A stretch of 64,000 bases of DNA from Streptomyces rubradiris (GCF_016860525.1 NZ_BNEA01000015.1:3534001-3598000); one strand, 5' to 3'. Positions 42,229-51,603 are shown, counted from the first letter of the stretch. A program made the numbers and translations. The notes: generated by a model from the sequence alone, not told the origin.

Positions 42229-43710
42229 TCACTCGAACTCCGACGCCGGCTTCCACTTCTGTCCGCCCAGCGGGAACGCGTACGCCGGCCGGCTGTTGTT
42301 CCCGCTGGTGCGGAACGGATGGCCGGCGTCATCGATCACCAGCGTGCCGTGGCGGCCACCGCTGGACCACGTCAGCTCCAGGAACCAGCTGACGTCGTAC
42401 GCCGACGCGTCCGCCGTGACGTAGAAGACCTCCGGGTCCGACTGGCTCACCTTGAAGGGGAAGTTGTCGCTCCCCGCCTCCGGTACGGGTGACGGGCGCA
42501 TCGCGTCCAGGGAGACCGTGAAGGAATGCGTCGGCACGCCACCGCCGCAGCCGACACCCGGGTAGCCCATGGCGTAGTCGTTCCAGGGGAGCGGCGAACG
42601 CTTGCCCGCCATGTGGACCGACAGCCGCTCCAGGACGACCGTCTGGTTTCCGGTGCCCTGCACGGTGAACGTGATGAACTGCTCCCCCGCCGACACCGCC
42701 TTGTTGACGGCCACCCACGCGGGCGCCTGCTGCTCCGTCGGCGGCGGGCCCACGGCGGTCGGCGGACGGTCGATCAGGTAGTGCTGCGAGCAGGGGCTCA
42801 GCCAGCTGTAGGGGTTGGTGTTGACCGTCAACGGCGCTGCTCCCGACGCTTCTTGGCGCGCGGTGGCCGACGGCTTGCCCGTGTGCTTCCCGTCGGTGGT
42901 GTCGGGGGCCAGGTCCCGCGCCCTGGCGGAGGCAGAGGCCGAGGGGGAGGCCGAACGAGTGGCCGAAGGGCTCGGGCTCCCGGACTTCGACGGCCGGGGG
43001 GTGGCGCTGTCCTGGACGAGCGCGGAGCCCACGGTGGCTGTCACGGCCTTCGCGTCGTTCCGCCGCTCGCCCTCGTCCGACGGCCGGTTGAGGGCGAACA
43101 CCGTGCCGCCGACGACCAGCGCGGTGACCGTGACGGCCGCCAGGAAGGCGGTGCGGCGGCCACCCGCGATCAGGGACCGGCTCCGACGCCACCGGGTCGT
43201 GGGTGTGGATTCGGGTCCGGGTACGGCTGCCGCCGCCGGCTCTGGTCCGGGTACGGCTGCCGCCACCGGCTCTGGTCCGGGTACGGCTGCCGCCGCCGGC
43301 CCTGGTCCGGGTACGGCTGCCGCCGCCAGTCCTGGTTCCGGCGCGGCCTCCGCCTCCGGGGCCCCCTGAGCCACCACCTCCGGGGCCGCGTCCGGTACCG
43401 GGGCTGCCACCACCTCCGGAGCCGTCTCCGGTGCTACGACCGGCTCGGCCCCCTTCCGGCCCCGCCCCGCGTCCGCCAGGACCCACCGGCGGTGCAGTTC
43501 CACCAGTTCCCCGGGCGTGGCCTTGCAGAGCCGGGCGAGCCGCTCCACGGGGGCGTAGTCCGTCGGTACGGCGTCCCCGTTGCAGTAGCGGTGGAGTGTC
43601 GACGTACTCATGTGGAGCCGCTTGGCGAGCGTGCCGTAGCTGTGCCCGGAGCGGTTCTTCAACTCCCGCAGCAGCTCGGCGAAACCGCTTTCGGGGATGC
43701 CATCCGACAC
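42229..43710 (-). CDS. Membrane-anchored helix-turn-helix protein with Pro/Ala repeat linker
   Basis: GTG 43710 after GGAGGAAC; 493 residues. Residues ~5-70 form an XRE-like helix-turn-helix (GFAELLRELKNRSGHSYGTLAKRLHMSTSTLHRYCNG). A Pro/Ala/Val linker follows, with about four near-identical 10-residue units (AAAAVPGPEP). One membrane helix (RTAFLAAVTVTALVVGGTVFAL) then leads to an external Ser/Pro-rich stalk. The C-terminal extracellular domain is ~190 residues with SWLSPCSQHYLIDRPP and a C-terminal WFLELTWSSGGRHGTLVIDD. The plan suggests signal transfer from outside to DNA, comparable to other Streptomyces HTH-TM proteins. The ligand is unknown. Confidence 0.87.
   Translation of the reverse strand: MSDGIPESGFAELLRELKNRSGHSYGTLAKRLHMSTSTLHRYCNGDAVPTDYAPVERLARLCKATPGELVELHRRWVLADAGRGRKGAEPVVAPETAPEVVAAPVPDAAPEVVAQGAPEAEAAPEPGLAAAAVPGPGPAAAAVPGPEPVAAAVPGPEPAAAAVPGPESTPTTRWRRSRSLIAGGRRTAFLAAVTVTALVVGGTVFALNRPSDEGERRNDAKAVTATVGSALVQDSATPRPSKSGSPSPSATRSASPSASASARARDLAPDTTDGKHTGKPSATARQEASGAAPLTVNTNPYSWLSPCSQHYLIDRPPTAVGPPPTEQQAPAWVAVNKAVSAGEQFITFTVQGTGNQTVVLERLSVHMAGKRSPLPWNDYAMGYPGVGCGGGVPTHSFTVSLDAMRPSPVPEAGSDNFPFKVSQSDPEVFYVTADASAYDVSWFLELTWSSGGRHGTLVIDDAGHPFRTSGNNSRPAYAFPLGGQKWKPASEFE
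43214..43333 (-). repeat. 30-bp tandem repeat inside the HTH membrane protein gene
   Basis: Four 30-base units containing GGTCCGGGTACGGCTGCCGC lie head to tail, differing by one to three bases. They encode the AAAAVPGPEP-type linker units. In-frame copy-number change by slippage would lengthen or shorten the linker. Confidence 0.85.
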
Positions 43711-43895
43711 CGTTCCTCCAGTCCCCCTCGTCCCACCCCGGCGTTCCAGGGAGGTGTTGTTTCCGCAGGTCAAAGCCGGTTCCGGCGTTCCAGCATCCCG
43801 GATTGGCGGCCAACGCTGGCCGTCGGGACGAGTTCGCCCACAGGCTGTTGGTCATCCAAGCACGACAACCGGCCCAGCCCGAAAGAGGACTTGCC

Positions 43896-44612
43896 ATGCG
43901 TATGCGCCACATTCGTCTGATCGCCGCTACCGGAACCGCCGTGGCCGCCCTTGCCCTCACCGCGTGCGACAACGGCACGGGCACCGAGGACGAGGGCGCC
44001 GCCCGCCCGAAGGCGACGGTGGCGGCGGCGACGGCGGACGTCTCGAAGTCGCCCGAGAGCACCACCCCGGCGAAGGAAGCCACCGGCGGCGGCACCGCCG
44101 ACGCCTCCCCCGTGGCCCGTACCGACGCGCCCAGCGCCAAGCCGGCCGCCCCCACCGCCCGCAAGGGGCAGAGCGCCGGACGCTCCGTGGTGCTGTGCAA
44201 CGGCACGAACACGTCCGTCACCGCCCAGCTGCTCAACCGGCCGCTGAACCACATGCTGCTGACGGTGAAGAACACCGGCGGCAAGACCTGCGACCTGCCC
44301 TACTACCCGGTCCTGCGCTTCGACGAGATGCAGTGGGTGCCGCAGGCCGACGAGGGCACCCAGCCGCAGTCCGTGGTCTCGCTGGCGCCCGGCGAGTCGG
44401 GGTACGCGGGTGTGCTGCTGTCGGCCGCCGACGGCAGCGGCAGCGGCGGGATGACCGCGCACAAGCTGACGGTGGGCTTCCAGGGAATGTCCCCGAACAG
44501 CGACGGCGGCCCGTCCGCGACGCCGACCCTGCCCGCCAAGGGCGTCTACTACGACAGCACGCTCAAGGTGACGTACTGGCAGAAGGACCTGGGCGCCATC
44601 TCCAACTGGTGA
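43896..44612 (+). CDS. DUF4232 family lipoprotein
   Basis: ATG 43896 five bases after GAGGA; 238 residues. The signal peptide has a lipobox-like ALALTAC (Cys24). A Thr/Ala/Ser-rich linker (25-95) precedes the DUF4232 domain: CNGTNTSVTAQLLNRPLNHMLLTVKNTGGKTCDLPYYPVLRF with paired Cys, then LAPGESGYAGVLLSAAD and a final VTYWQKDLGAISNW. It is extracytoplasmic, anchored to the membrane. The divergent gene is the HTH membrane protein. Role unknown. Confidence 0.88.
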   Translation: MRMRHIRLIAATGTAVAALALTACDNGTGTEDEGAARPKATVAAATADVSKSPESTTPAKEATGGGTADASPVARTDAPSAKPAAPTARKGQSAGRSVVLCNGTNTSVTAQLLNRPLNHMLLTVKNTGGKTCDLPYYPVLRFDEMQWVPQADEGTQPQSVVSLAPGESGYAGVLLSAADGSGSGGMTAHKLTVGFQGMSPNSDGGPSATPTLPAKGVYYDSTLKVTYWQKDLGAISNW

Positions 44613-44663
44613 ACGGCAACGCCTTCATCCGCATATCACCTCTAAGGGCGGTTTGCCGCATTC

Positions 44664-44701
44664 GGGGCATGCGTCGGGGAAAGGCTCCCGGCGCATGCCC
44701 C
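44664..44701 (+). terminator. Strong hairpin after the DUF4232 gene
   Basis: GGGGCATGCG (44664-44673) pairs perfectly with CGCATGCCCC (44692-44701); the inner CGGG/CCCG extends the stem. It lies 52 bp after the stop and 79 bp before the next start. No T-tract. Confidence 0.65.
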
Positions 44702-44780
44702 TCGGAGCGCCTCGGCCGCCGGCGTCGCACGACGCCACGGCCCCGGTCTCCGCAACCCGCTGGATGAAAGGCGACCCTTC

Positions 44781-45248
44781 ATGGCTTTCGCGTTCCGCAA
44801 GTCCCTCGGCGTCCTCGCTCTCGCGCTGGCGGCCGCCGCCCTCCCGTCGGCCGCCGCCACGGCCGCCGCGCCGGAGGCCGGCGCATCCAGGATCGGCAAC
44901 TACTGCCTGTCCAACACGTGGGGGACACCGGAGGCCCGCACCAGGGTGTGCGCCGACGAACCCGGACAACGCTGGAGGATCGCCGGCGACCACGTCGTGC
45001 TGGCCGCGGACCCCCACTACTGTCTGTCCAACACGTGGGGGACGCCCGAGGTCCGCACCAGGCTCTGCGCCGACGAACCCGGACAGCGGTGGAAGCTCGT
45101 CGGCGACCACGTCGTGCTGGCCGCCGACCCCCACTACTGCCTGTCGAACACCTGGGGCACGCCCGAGGTCCGCACCAGGCTCTGCGCCAACGAACCCGGA
45201 CAGCGGTGGGCCGTGCTGGGTGACCGCATCACCCTGACCGACGCCTGA
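44781..45248 (+). CDS. Secreted three-repeat QxW (mini beta-trefoil, ricin-like) protein
   Basis: ATG 44781 eight bases after GAAAGG; 155 residues. A Sec signal peptide (FRKSLGVLALALAAAALPSAAATAAA) precedes three near-identical units of 39 residues starting at residues 41, 80 and 119. Each begins YCLSNTWGTPE, contains two Cys, and ends with EPGQRW plus a hydrophobic strand (GDHVVLAADP). Three ~40-residue units with a Q-x-W motif are the hallmark of beta-trefoil lectins, so a small carbohydrate-binding protein is likely. The DNA of the units is also nearly identical (117-bp period), implying recent duplication or gene conversion. Confidence 0.8.
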   Translation: MAFAFRKSLGVLALALAAAALPSAAATAAAPEAGASRIGNYCLSNTWGTPEARTRVCADEPGQRWRIAGDHVVLAADPHYCLSNTWGTPEVRTRLCADEPGQRWKLVGDHVVLAADPHYCLSNTWGTPEVRTRLCANEPGQRWAVLGDRITLTDA

Positions 45249-45267
45249 GGCCGCGACGCAGCTCCCG

Positions 45268-45300
45268 TGGGTTCGCCGGCCCGCCGGCCCGGCGAACCCA
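45268..45300. terminator. Bidirectional terminator between the QxW gene and hemB
   Basis: TGGGTTCGCCGG (45268-45279) pairs perfectly with CCGGCGAACCCA (45289-45300), loop 9 bases. It sits between convergent genes. Confidence 0.75.
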
Positions 45301-45312
45301 GGGGCCGCAGAG

Positions 45313-46305
45313 TCAGCGGAGCTTCTGGGCGACCTCGGTGGCCCAGTAGGTGAGGATGTTCCGGGCGCCGGCCCGCTTGATGCCGGTCAGGGTCTCCAGG
45401 ATGGCCCGGTCCCGGTCCACCCAGCCCTTCTCGGCGGCGGCCTCGATCATCGCGTACTCGCCGGAGATCTGGTACGCGGCCACCGGCACGTCCACGGCGT
45501 CCGCGACCCGGGCGAGGATGTCCAGGTAGGGGCCGGCCGGCTTGACCATCACCATGTCGGCGCCCTCGGCGAGGTCCAGCTCCAGCTCGCGCAGGGACTC
45601 GCGCCAGTTGGCCGGGTCCTGCTGGTAGGTCTTGCGGTCGCCCTGCAGCGACGAGGCGACGGCCTCGCGGAACGGGCCGTAGAACGCCGAGGAGTACTTG
45701 GCGGTGTAGGCGAGGATCGCCACGTCCTCGCGGCCGATCTGGTCCAGCGCGTCACGGATGACGCCGATCTGGCCGTCCATCATCCCGCTGGGGCCCACGA
45801 CATGGGCGCCGGCGTCGGCCTGGACCTGCGCCATCTCGGCGTACCGCTCCAGGGTGGCGTCGTTGTCGACCCGGCCCTCGGCGTCCAGGACCCCGCAGTG
45901 CCCGTGGTCGGTGAACTCGTCCAGGCACAGGTCGGACATCACGAGCAGGTCGTCGCCGACCTCGGCGCGCACGTCCCTGAGGGCGACCTGGAGGATCCCG
46001 TCCGGGTCGGTGCCGACCGTGCCCCGGGCGTCCTTCTTCGACTCCTCCGGCACGCCGAACAGCATGATCCCGGAGATCCCGGCCTCCACCGCCTCCAGCG
46101 CGGCCTTCTTCAGGCTGTCCCGGGTGTGCTGCACGACCCCGGGCATGGAGCCGATCGGCACCGGCTCGCTCACGCCCTCCCGGACGAACGCCGGGAGGAT
46201 GAGGTCGGCGGGGTGCAACCGTGTCTCGGCGACCATCCGCCGCATGACGGGCGAGGTCCGCAGCCGCCGGGGACGCGTACCGGGAAAGGATCCGTACTTC
46301 GTCAT
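45313..46305 (-). CDS. hemB: Porphobilinogen synthase (delta-aminolevulinate dehydratase)
   Basis: ATG 46305; 330 residues, full length. The Schiff-base lysines are in [10 protein letters not shown] (about 201) and [12 protein letters not shown] (about 254). The metal loop reads [14 protein letters not shown]: the second cysteine of the zinc triad (CLCEYT in zinc enzymes) is Asp, which marks the magnesium-dependent class. It condenses two 5-aminolevulinate molecules to porphobilinogen. It lies 112 bp after hemD on the same strand, with a strong hairpin between, so it may have its own promoter as well as readthrough from rex-hemACD. Confidence 0.97.
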   Translation of the reverse strand: MTKYGSFPGTRPRRLRTSPVMRRMVAETRLHPADLILPAFVREGVSEPVPIGSMPGVVQHTRDSLKKAALEAVEAGISGIMLFGVPEESKKDARGTVGTDPDGILQVALRDVRAEVGDDLLVMSDLCLDEFTDHGHCGVLDAEGRVDNDATLERYAEMAQVQADAGAHVVGPSGMMDGQIGVIRDALDQIGREDVAILAYTAKYSSAFYGPFREAVASSLQGDRKTYQQDPANWRESLRELELDLAEGADMVMVKPAGPYLDILARVADAVDVPVAAYQISGEYAMIEAAAEKGWVDRDRAILETLTGIKRAGARNILTYWATEVAQKLR

Positions 46306-46370
46306 GCCATCTACGCTACGCCCGCCCCACCCGTGCCTTTGCCGACGCCGAGTCGGCCCGGAGACGAGAC

Positions 46371-46409
46371 GGCCGGGGGCCGACGGGACGTGCCCGCCGG
46401 CCCCCGGCC
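46371..46409 (-). terminator. Hairpin between hemD and hemB
   Basis: GGCCGGGGGC (46371-46380) with GCCCCCGGCC (46400-46409), perfect 10-bp arms extended inward by GGG/CCC. It follows the hemD stop by 9 bp and may attenuate readthrough into hemB. Confidence 0.6.
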
Positions 46410-46417
46410 GTGCTGTC

Positions 46418-48130
46418 TCAGGTGGTCGAACGGCGCCTGCGTGCCCCCGGGCGGCGTTCGCTCGGGCGGGTCACCGGGTCGCCCGCCTCCAGCGCCGCCG
46501 CGCGGCGCTTCATGCCGAAGTCGGCCAGCGCCTCGGCCAGCTTGTGCACCGACGGCTCCGGAGCCATCACGTCCACCCGGAGCCCGTGCTCCTCGGCCGT
46601 CTTGGCCGTGGCCGGGCCGATGCAGGCGATCACCGTCACATTGTGCGGCTTGCCCGCGATGCCGACCAGGTTGCGGACCGTGGAGGAGGAGGTGAACAGG
46701 ACCGCGTCGAAGCCGCCGCCCTTGATCGCCTCACGGGTCTCCGCCGGCGGCGGCGAGGCGCGCACGGTGCGGTAGGCCGTGACGTCGTCCACCTCCCAGC
46801 CCAGGTCGATCAGCCCGGCCACCAGGGTCTCGGTGGCGATGTCGGCGCGCGGCAGGAAGACGCGGTCGATCGGGTCGAACACCGGGTCGTAGGGAGGCCA
46901 GTCCTCCAGGAGGCCGGCCGCCGACTGCTCGCCGCTCGGCACCAGGTCCGGCTTCACGCCGAAGGCGACCAGCGCCTTGGCGGTCTGCTCGCCCACCGCG
47001 GCCACCTTGATGCCCGCGAAGGCACGGGCGTCGAGGCCGTACTCCTCGAACTTCTCCCGGACCGCCTTGACCGCGTTGACCGACGTGAACGCGATCCACT
47101 CGTAGCGGCCGGTGACCAGGCCCTTGACCGCCCGCTCCATCTGCTGCGGGGTGCGCGGCGGCTCCACCGCGATCGTCGGGACCTCGTGCGGCACCGCGCC
47201 GTAGGACCGCAGCTGGTCGGAGAGCGAGGCCGCCTGCTCCTTGGTCCGCGGCACGAGCACCTTCCAGCCGAACAGCGGCTTGGACTCGAACCACGACAGC
47301 TGGTCGCGCCGGGCCGCGGCGGAACGCTCGCCGACCACGGCTATCACCGGCCGGCCGCCGTCCGGCGACGGCAGCACCTTGGCCTGCTTCAGCGTCTGGG
47401 CGATCGTGCCGAGCGTCGCCGTCCAGGTGCGCTGGCGGGTCGTCGTACCGGCGATCGTCACCGACAGCGGGGTGTCCGGCTTGCGGCCCGCCGAGACCAG
47501 CTCGGCCGCCGCGGCGGCCACCGAGTCCAGCGTCGTGGAGACGACCACCGTGCCGTCCGACGTGCCGACCTCCGACCAGCACCGCTCGGAGGCGGCCCGG
47601 GCGTCCACGAACCGGACGTCCGCGCCGTCGGCGTCCCGCAGCGGCACACCGGCGTACGCGGGCACGCCGACCGCCGCCGCGACCCCGGGGACGACCTCGA
47701 AGGGCACCCCGGCCGCGGCGCACGCGAGCATCTCCTCCGCAGCGCATGTGTCCAGTCCCGGGTCCCCGGACACCGCACGCACGACCCGCCTGCCGCCCCG
47801 CGCGGCCTCCATGACAAGATGAGCGGCATCCGGGGCAGCGCCCGGGACAGCGGCGGGTGTTGACGTGCCGTCAACTACCGTCAGCTGGGGCGTGCCCGTG
47901 CCCGGCGGCGAGACCGAAGAGGGATCGGCGTCCGTCTGCACGACGGAGACGCCCTGTCGGGCGTGCGTCCGGATGACGTCGAGCACCTCGTGCTCGGCGA
48001 CCAGGACGTCCGCGTTCGACAGCGCCTCCACGGCGCGCAGAGTCAGCAGTCCCGGATCCCCGGGTCCGGCACCTAGGAAGGTGACGTGCCCGTGTTCCGG
48101 ACCGGCGGCAGGAAGGGCGGTGGGGCTCAA
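46418..48130 (-). CDS. hemD: Uroporphyrinogen-III synthase with N-terminal SUMT-like domain (CobA-HemD fusion)
   Basis: TTG 48130 overlaps the hemC stop (TTGA) and is the best start; 570 residues. Residues ~15-260 resemble uroporphyrinogen-III methyltransferase: [18 protein letters not shown] is intact. The glycine-rich loop GGDPFVFGRGGEE is replaced by [13 protein letters not shown], and the Pro-rich insertion at ~85-110 is unusual. Methyltransferase activity is therefore doubtful. Residues ~290-550 are the HemD fold ([71 protein letters not shown]). HemD cyclises hydroxymethylbilane to uroporphyrinogen III, the branch point for heme, siroheme and B12. Confidence 0.92.
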   Translation of the reverse strand: MSPTALPAAGPEHGHVTFLGAGPGDPGLLTLRAVEALSNADVLVAEHEVLDVIRTHARQGVSVVQTDADPSSVSPPGTGTPQLTVVDGTSTPAAVPGAAPDAAHLVMEAARGGRRVVRAVSGDPGLDTCAAEEMLACAAAGVPFEVVPGVAAAVGVPAYAGVPLRDADGADVRFVDARAASERCWSEVGTSDGTVVVSTTLDSVAAAAAELVSAGRKPDTPLSVTIAGTTTRQRTWTATLGTIAQTLKQAKVLPSPDGGRPVIAVVGERSAAARRDQLSWFESKPLFGWKVLVPRTKEQAASLSDQLRSYGAVPHEVPTIAVEPPRTPQQMERAVKGLVTGRYEWIAFTSVNAVKAVREKFEEYGLDARAFAGIKVAAVGEQTAKALVAFGVKPDLVPSGEQSAAGLLEDWPPYDPVFDPIDRVFLPRADIATETLVAGLIDLGWEVDDVTAYRTVRASPPPAETREAIKGGGFDAVLFTSSSTVRNLVGIAGKPHNVTVIACIGPATAKTAEEHGLRVDVMAPEPSVHKLAEALADFGMKRRAAALEAGDPVTRPSERRPGARRRRSTT

Positions 48131-49086
48131 TGTGCTCGCTCCCCCATCAGACCGGCCGCGCCCTGGGCGAGCATCTCGGTGGCGAGTTCGCGACCGAGTG
48201 CCCACGCCTGGTCGTGCGTCTGGGGCACGGGACCGGTGGTGGACAGCTGCACCATGCGGGTGCCGTCGGTCGTGCCGACGACGCCGCGCAGGCGCATTTC
48301 CTTGACGATCTGCCCGTCGACCAGAAGGTCGGCCAGCGCCCCTACAGGTGCGCTGCAACCGGCCTCCAGGGCGGCGAGCAGTGACCGCTCGGCGGTGACG
48401 GCGGCCCGCGTGAACGGGTCGTCCAGCTCACCGAGCGCGGCGATCAGTTCCGCGTTGTCCGCGGCGCACTCGATCGCCAGGGCCCCCTGGCCGGGGGCGG
48501 GCAGAACCGTGTCGACCGACAGGAAGTCGGTCACCTCGCCGATGCGGCCGATCCGGTTGAGGCCGGCGGCGGCCAGCACGACCGCGTCCAGCTCGCCGTC
48601 GCGGACGTACCCGATGCGGGTGTCGACGTTGCCGCGGATCGGGACCGTCTCGATGTCCAGTCCGTGCGCGCGGGCGTACGCGTTCAGCTGCGCCATGCGG
48701 CGCGGCGCGCCGGTGCCGATGCGGGCGCCGCGCGGCAGGTCGGTGAACTTCAGCGCGTCGCGCGCCACGATCACGTCCCGCGGGTCCTCGCGCTCCGGTA
48801 CGGCCGCCAGGACCAGTTCCTCGGGCTGCGCGGTCGGGAGGTCCTTGAGCGAATGAACCGCGAAGTCGACCTCGCCCTTGAGCAGCGCGTCCCGCAGCGC
48901 GGTGACGAACACACCGGTGCCGCCGATCTGCGCCAGCGCCTCCCGGGACACATCGCCGTACGTGGTGATCTCGACCAGCTCGACGGGCCGGCCGGTCACC
49001 TCGCGGACGGTCTCGGCCACCTGCCCGGACTGGGCCATGGCGAGCTTGCTCCGCCTGGTCCCCAGCCGCAGTGCCTTCTCACTCAT
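48127..49086 (-). CDS. hemC: Hydroxymethylbilane synthase (porphobilinogen deaminase)
   Basis: ATG 49086 overlaps the hemA stop (ATGA); 319 residues. Conserved blocks: LRLGTRRSKLAMAQSG, VHSLKDLPTAQPEELVLAAVPEREDPRDVIV, IGTGAPRRMAQL, and the dipyrromethane-attaching cysteine in LEAGCSAPVGALA near residue 240. It polymerises four porphobilinogen units into hydroxymethylbilane. Its stop overlaps the TTG start of hemD. Confidence 0.97.
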   Translation of the reverse strand: MSEKALRLGTRRSKLAMAQSGQVAETVREVTGRPVELVEITTYGDVSREALAQIGGTGVFVTALRDALLKGEVDFAVHSLKDLPTAQPEELVLAAVPEREDPRDVIVARDALKFTDLPRGARIGTGAPRRMAQLNAYARAHGLDIETVPIRGNVDTRIGYVRDGELDAVVLAAAGLNRIGRIGEVTDFLSVDTVLPAPGQGALAIECAADNAELIAALGELDDPFTRAAVTAERSLLAALEAGCSAPVGALADLLVDGQIVKEMRLRGVVGTTDGTRMVQLSTTGPVPQTHDQAWALGRELATEMLAQGAAGLMGERAH

Positions 49087-50765
49087 GCTGGCCCTCGGTT
49101 CTTGTTCCGCGTGCTGTTCCCGGCCCCTACGGCGGCGGCCGTCTCGGGGTCGAGGTCGAACAGGGTGCGCAGCGCGTCCGCGTACCCGGCGCCGCCGGGC
49201 TCGGCCGCGAGCTGCTTGACCCGTACGGTCGGCGCGTGCAGCAGCTTGTCGACGACCCGGTGCACGGTCTGCCGGATCTCGCCGCGCTGGCGTTCGTCCA
49301 GGTCGGGCAGGCGGCCGTGCAGGCGGGCCAGCTCGCCGGCGACCACGTCGGCGGCCATGGAGCGCAGCGCGACCACGGTCGGGGTGATGTGCGCCGCCCG
49401 CAGGGCGGCGCCGAAGGCCGCGACCTCGTCGGCGACGATGCGCCGGACCTGGTCCACGTCGGCGGCCATCGGCGCGTCGGCGGAGGCCTCCGCCAGCGAC
49501 TCGATGTCCACCAGACGGACCCCGGCCAGCCGGTGCACGGCCGCGTCGATGTCGCGGGGCATGGCCAGGTCGAGCAGGAAGAAGAAGGGCGCGGGACGCT
49601 CGGCCACCGGCTCCGGCTTGCGCCGCTCGGGGACCCGGCCGACGGTGGCGGCGGTCGCGGCGAGCGCGCTGATCAGCTCGGCGTCCGCCTCGGGGCTGCG
49701 CCGCTCGCGGCGCTCGGCCGTGCTGCCGCCGGCGACCCAGGCCGCGTGCTGCTCCAGGGTGGCCGCGTCCATGCCGGCCACGGCGGCCTCGCCCATGACG
49801 GAGAAGCCGGGCTGTACGGCGGCCAGGTCCAGCGGGCAGTTGTCGTCGGCGCCGAGGCCGGTGTGGCGCTGCGGGGCCGTCGGCTTCACGGCCGTGAAGC
49901 CGGTCTCCGCGGCGGGGTGCCCGGTGCGGCCCTCGACCGCGTGCGCGACCGCCTCCGCGGTGAGCACCAGGCCCGTCGCCCCGGTACAGGAGACGACGAC
50001 GTCGGCGCGCGTGAGCTCGTCGGCGACCGCGTCCATCGGCACCGCGCGGGCGGTGACGGCGTTGTCGTCGGCCTCCAGCAGGATCCGGGCGAGCCGCTCG
50101 GCGCGCTCGAAGGTGCGGTTGGCGACGACGACCTCGGCGACACCGGCGCGCGCCAGCGTGGCGGCGGCCAGGGACGACATCGATCCGGCGCCGATGACCA
50201 GCGCCTTCTTGCCGCGGGCCCAGTCGGGCACGGCCGCGCCCACGGCCAGCTGCTCCAGGCCGAAGGTGACCAGGGACTGGCCGGCGCGGTCGATGCCGGT
50301 CTCGGAGTGGGCGCGCTTGCCGACCCGCAGGGCCTGCTGGAACAGGTCGTTCAGCAGCTTGCCGGCGGTGTGCAGCTCCTGGGCGCGGGCCAGGGAGTCC
50401 TTGATCTGGCCGAGGATCTGGCCCTCGCCGACCACCATCGAGTCCAGCCCGCAGGCCACCGAGAACAGGTGGTGGACGGTCCGGTCCTCGTAGTGCACGT
50501 AGAGGTACGGCGTCAGTTCCTCCAGGCCGACCCCGCTGTGCTGGGCGAGCAGCGTGGACAGCTCGGCGACACCGGCGTGGAACTTGTCCACGTCGGCGTA
50601 CAGCTCGATGCGGTTGCAGGTGGCGAGCACCGCGGCCTCGGTGGCGGGCTCGGTGGCGACCGTGTCCTGGACCAGCTTGACCTGGGCGTCCGCGCTCAGC
50701 GCGGCCCGCTCCAGCACGCTGACCGGGGCACTGCGGTGGCTGAGGCCTACGACGAGGAGGCTCAT
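49083..50765 (-). CDS. hemA: Glutamyl-tRNA reductase
   Basis: ATG 50765 overlaps the rex stop (ATGA); 560 residues. Catalytic Cys in AVLATCNRIELY (residue ~50) attacks glutamyl-tRNA. GEGQILGQIKDSLARAQ and the NADPH-binding GAGSMSSLAAATLARAGV follow. The protein is ~130 residues longer than enterobacterial enzymes. The extra length is a poorly conserved insertion around residues 285-390 (PAAETGFTAVKPTAPQRHTG..., RRERRSPEADAELI), which is usual for Streptomyces. The enzyme makes glutamate-1-semialdehyde, the first committed step. hemL is not in the window. Confidence 0.97.
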   Translation of the reverse strand: MSLLVVGLSHRSAPVSVLERAALSADAQVKLVQDTVATEPATEAAVLATCNRIELYADVDKFHAGVAELSTLLAQHSGVGLEELTPYLYVHYEDRTVHHLFSVACGLDSMVVGEGQILGQIKDSLARAQELHTAGKLLNDLFQQALRVGKRAHSETGIDRAGQSLVTFGLEQLAVGAAVPDWARGKKALVIGAGSMSSLAAATLARAGVAEVVVANRTFERAERLARILLEADDNAVTARAVPMDAVADELTRADVVVSCTGATGLVLTAEAVAHAVEGRTGHPAAETGFTAVKPTAPQRHTGLGADDNCPLDLAAVQPGFSVMGEAAVAGMDAATLEQHAAWVAGGSTAERRERRSPEADAELISALAATAATVGRVPERRKPEPVAERPAPFFFLLDLAMPRDIDAAVHRLAGVRLVDIESLAEASADAPMAADVDQVRRIVADEVAAFGAALRAAHITPTVVALRSMAADVVAGELARLHGRLPDLDERQRGEIRQTVHRVVDKLLHAPTVRVKQLAAEPGGAGYADALRTLFDLDPETAAAVGAGNSTRNKNRGPA

Positions 50766-51526
50766 GCCGGCATCACGGCGGGGACGTCCCCGTCGGGCCC
50801 CTGGTCGGCGGAGGTCCCGCGGGGGGTGGCGGCGGGCAGGGCGCCGTCGCCCGCGGGGGTCTCCTCGCCGGCCTTGCGCTGCTCGTGGAAGGCGAGGATC
50901 TGCAGCTCGATGGAGAGGTCGACCTTGCGCACGTCCACGCCGTCCGGGACGGACAGCACGGTCGGCGCGAAGTTCAGGATGGAGGTCACGCCGGCGGCCA
51001 CGAGCCGGTCGCAGACCTGCTGGGCGGCGCCCGCCGGGGTGGCGATCACGCCGATGGAGACCCCGTTGTCCTTGATGATCTTCTCGAGGTCGTCGGTGTG
51101 CCGCACCGGGATGCCCGCGACCGGCTTGCCGGCCATCGCCGGGTCGGCGTCGATCAGCGCGGCGACCCGGAAGCCACGGGAGGCGAAGCCGCCGTAGTTG
51201 GCCAGGGCGGCGCCGAGGTTGCCGATGCCGACGATCACAACCGGCCAGTCCTGGGTCAGGCCGAGTTCGCGGGAGATCTGGTAGACGAGATACTCCACGT
51301 CGTAACCGACCCCACGCGTCCCGTAGGAGCCCAGGTACGAGAAGTCCTTGCGCAGCTTGGCGGAGTTGACCCCCGCCGCCGCGGCCAGCTCCTCGGAGGA
51401 GACCGTGGGGACCGAGCGCTCAGACAGAGCGGTCAGCGCTCGGAGGTACAGCGGAAGCCGGGCGACGGTGGCCTCGGGAATCCCTCGGCTACGGGTCGCC
51501 GGTCGGTGTGTTCGGCCAGTTGCCAC
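50762..51526 (-). CDS. rex: Redox-sensing transcriptional repressor Rex
   Basis: GTG 51526 six bases after GGAG; 254 residues. Longer frames upstream would run into the operator. A winged helix (VARLPLYLRALTALSERSVPTVSSEELAAAAGVNSAKLRKDFSYLGSYGTRGVGYDV) precedes a Rossmann domain (VIVGIGNLGAALANY) that binds NADH or NAD+. High NADH releases Rex from DNA. It heads the rex-hemA-hemC-hemD genes, which overlap by four bases each, and an operator lies upstream. The C-terminal ~30 residues are a Gly/Pro-rich tail. Confidence 0.96.
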   Translation of the reverse strand: MATGRTHRPATRSRGIPEATVARLPLYLRALTALSERSVPTVSSEELAAAAGVNSAKLRKDFSYLGSYGTRGVGYDVEYLVYQISRELGLTQDWPVVIVGIGNLGAALANYGGFASRGFRVAALIDADPAMAGKPVAGIPVRHTDDLEKIIKDNGVSIGVIATPAGAAQQVCDRLVAAGVTSILNFAPTVLSVPDGVDVRKVDLSIELQILAFHEQRKAGEETPAGDGALPAATPRGTSADQGPDGDVPAVMPA

Positions 51527-51603
51527 GGTGCTCCTGCGGGTAGAGCGGGGCTGTAGGCGGTCACACGTCCCCAGACCGCCCCGTCGACAGCAGGCTATGT
51601 CTT

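Noticed and set aside
44664..44701. Hairpin as an attenuator of the QxW gene
   Set aside because: Nothing resembling a leader peptide or alternative pairing; simple terminator is the plainer reading.
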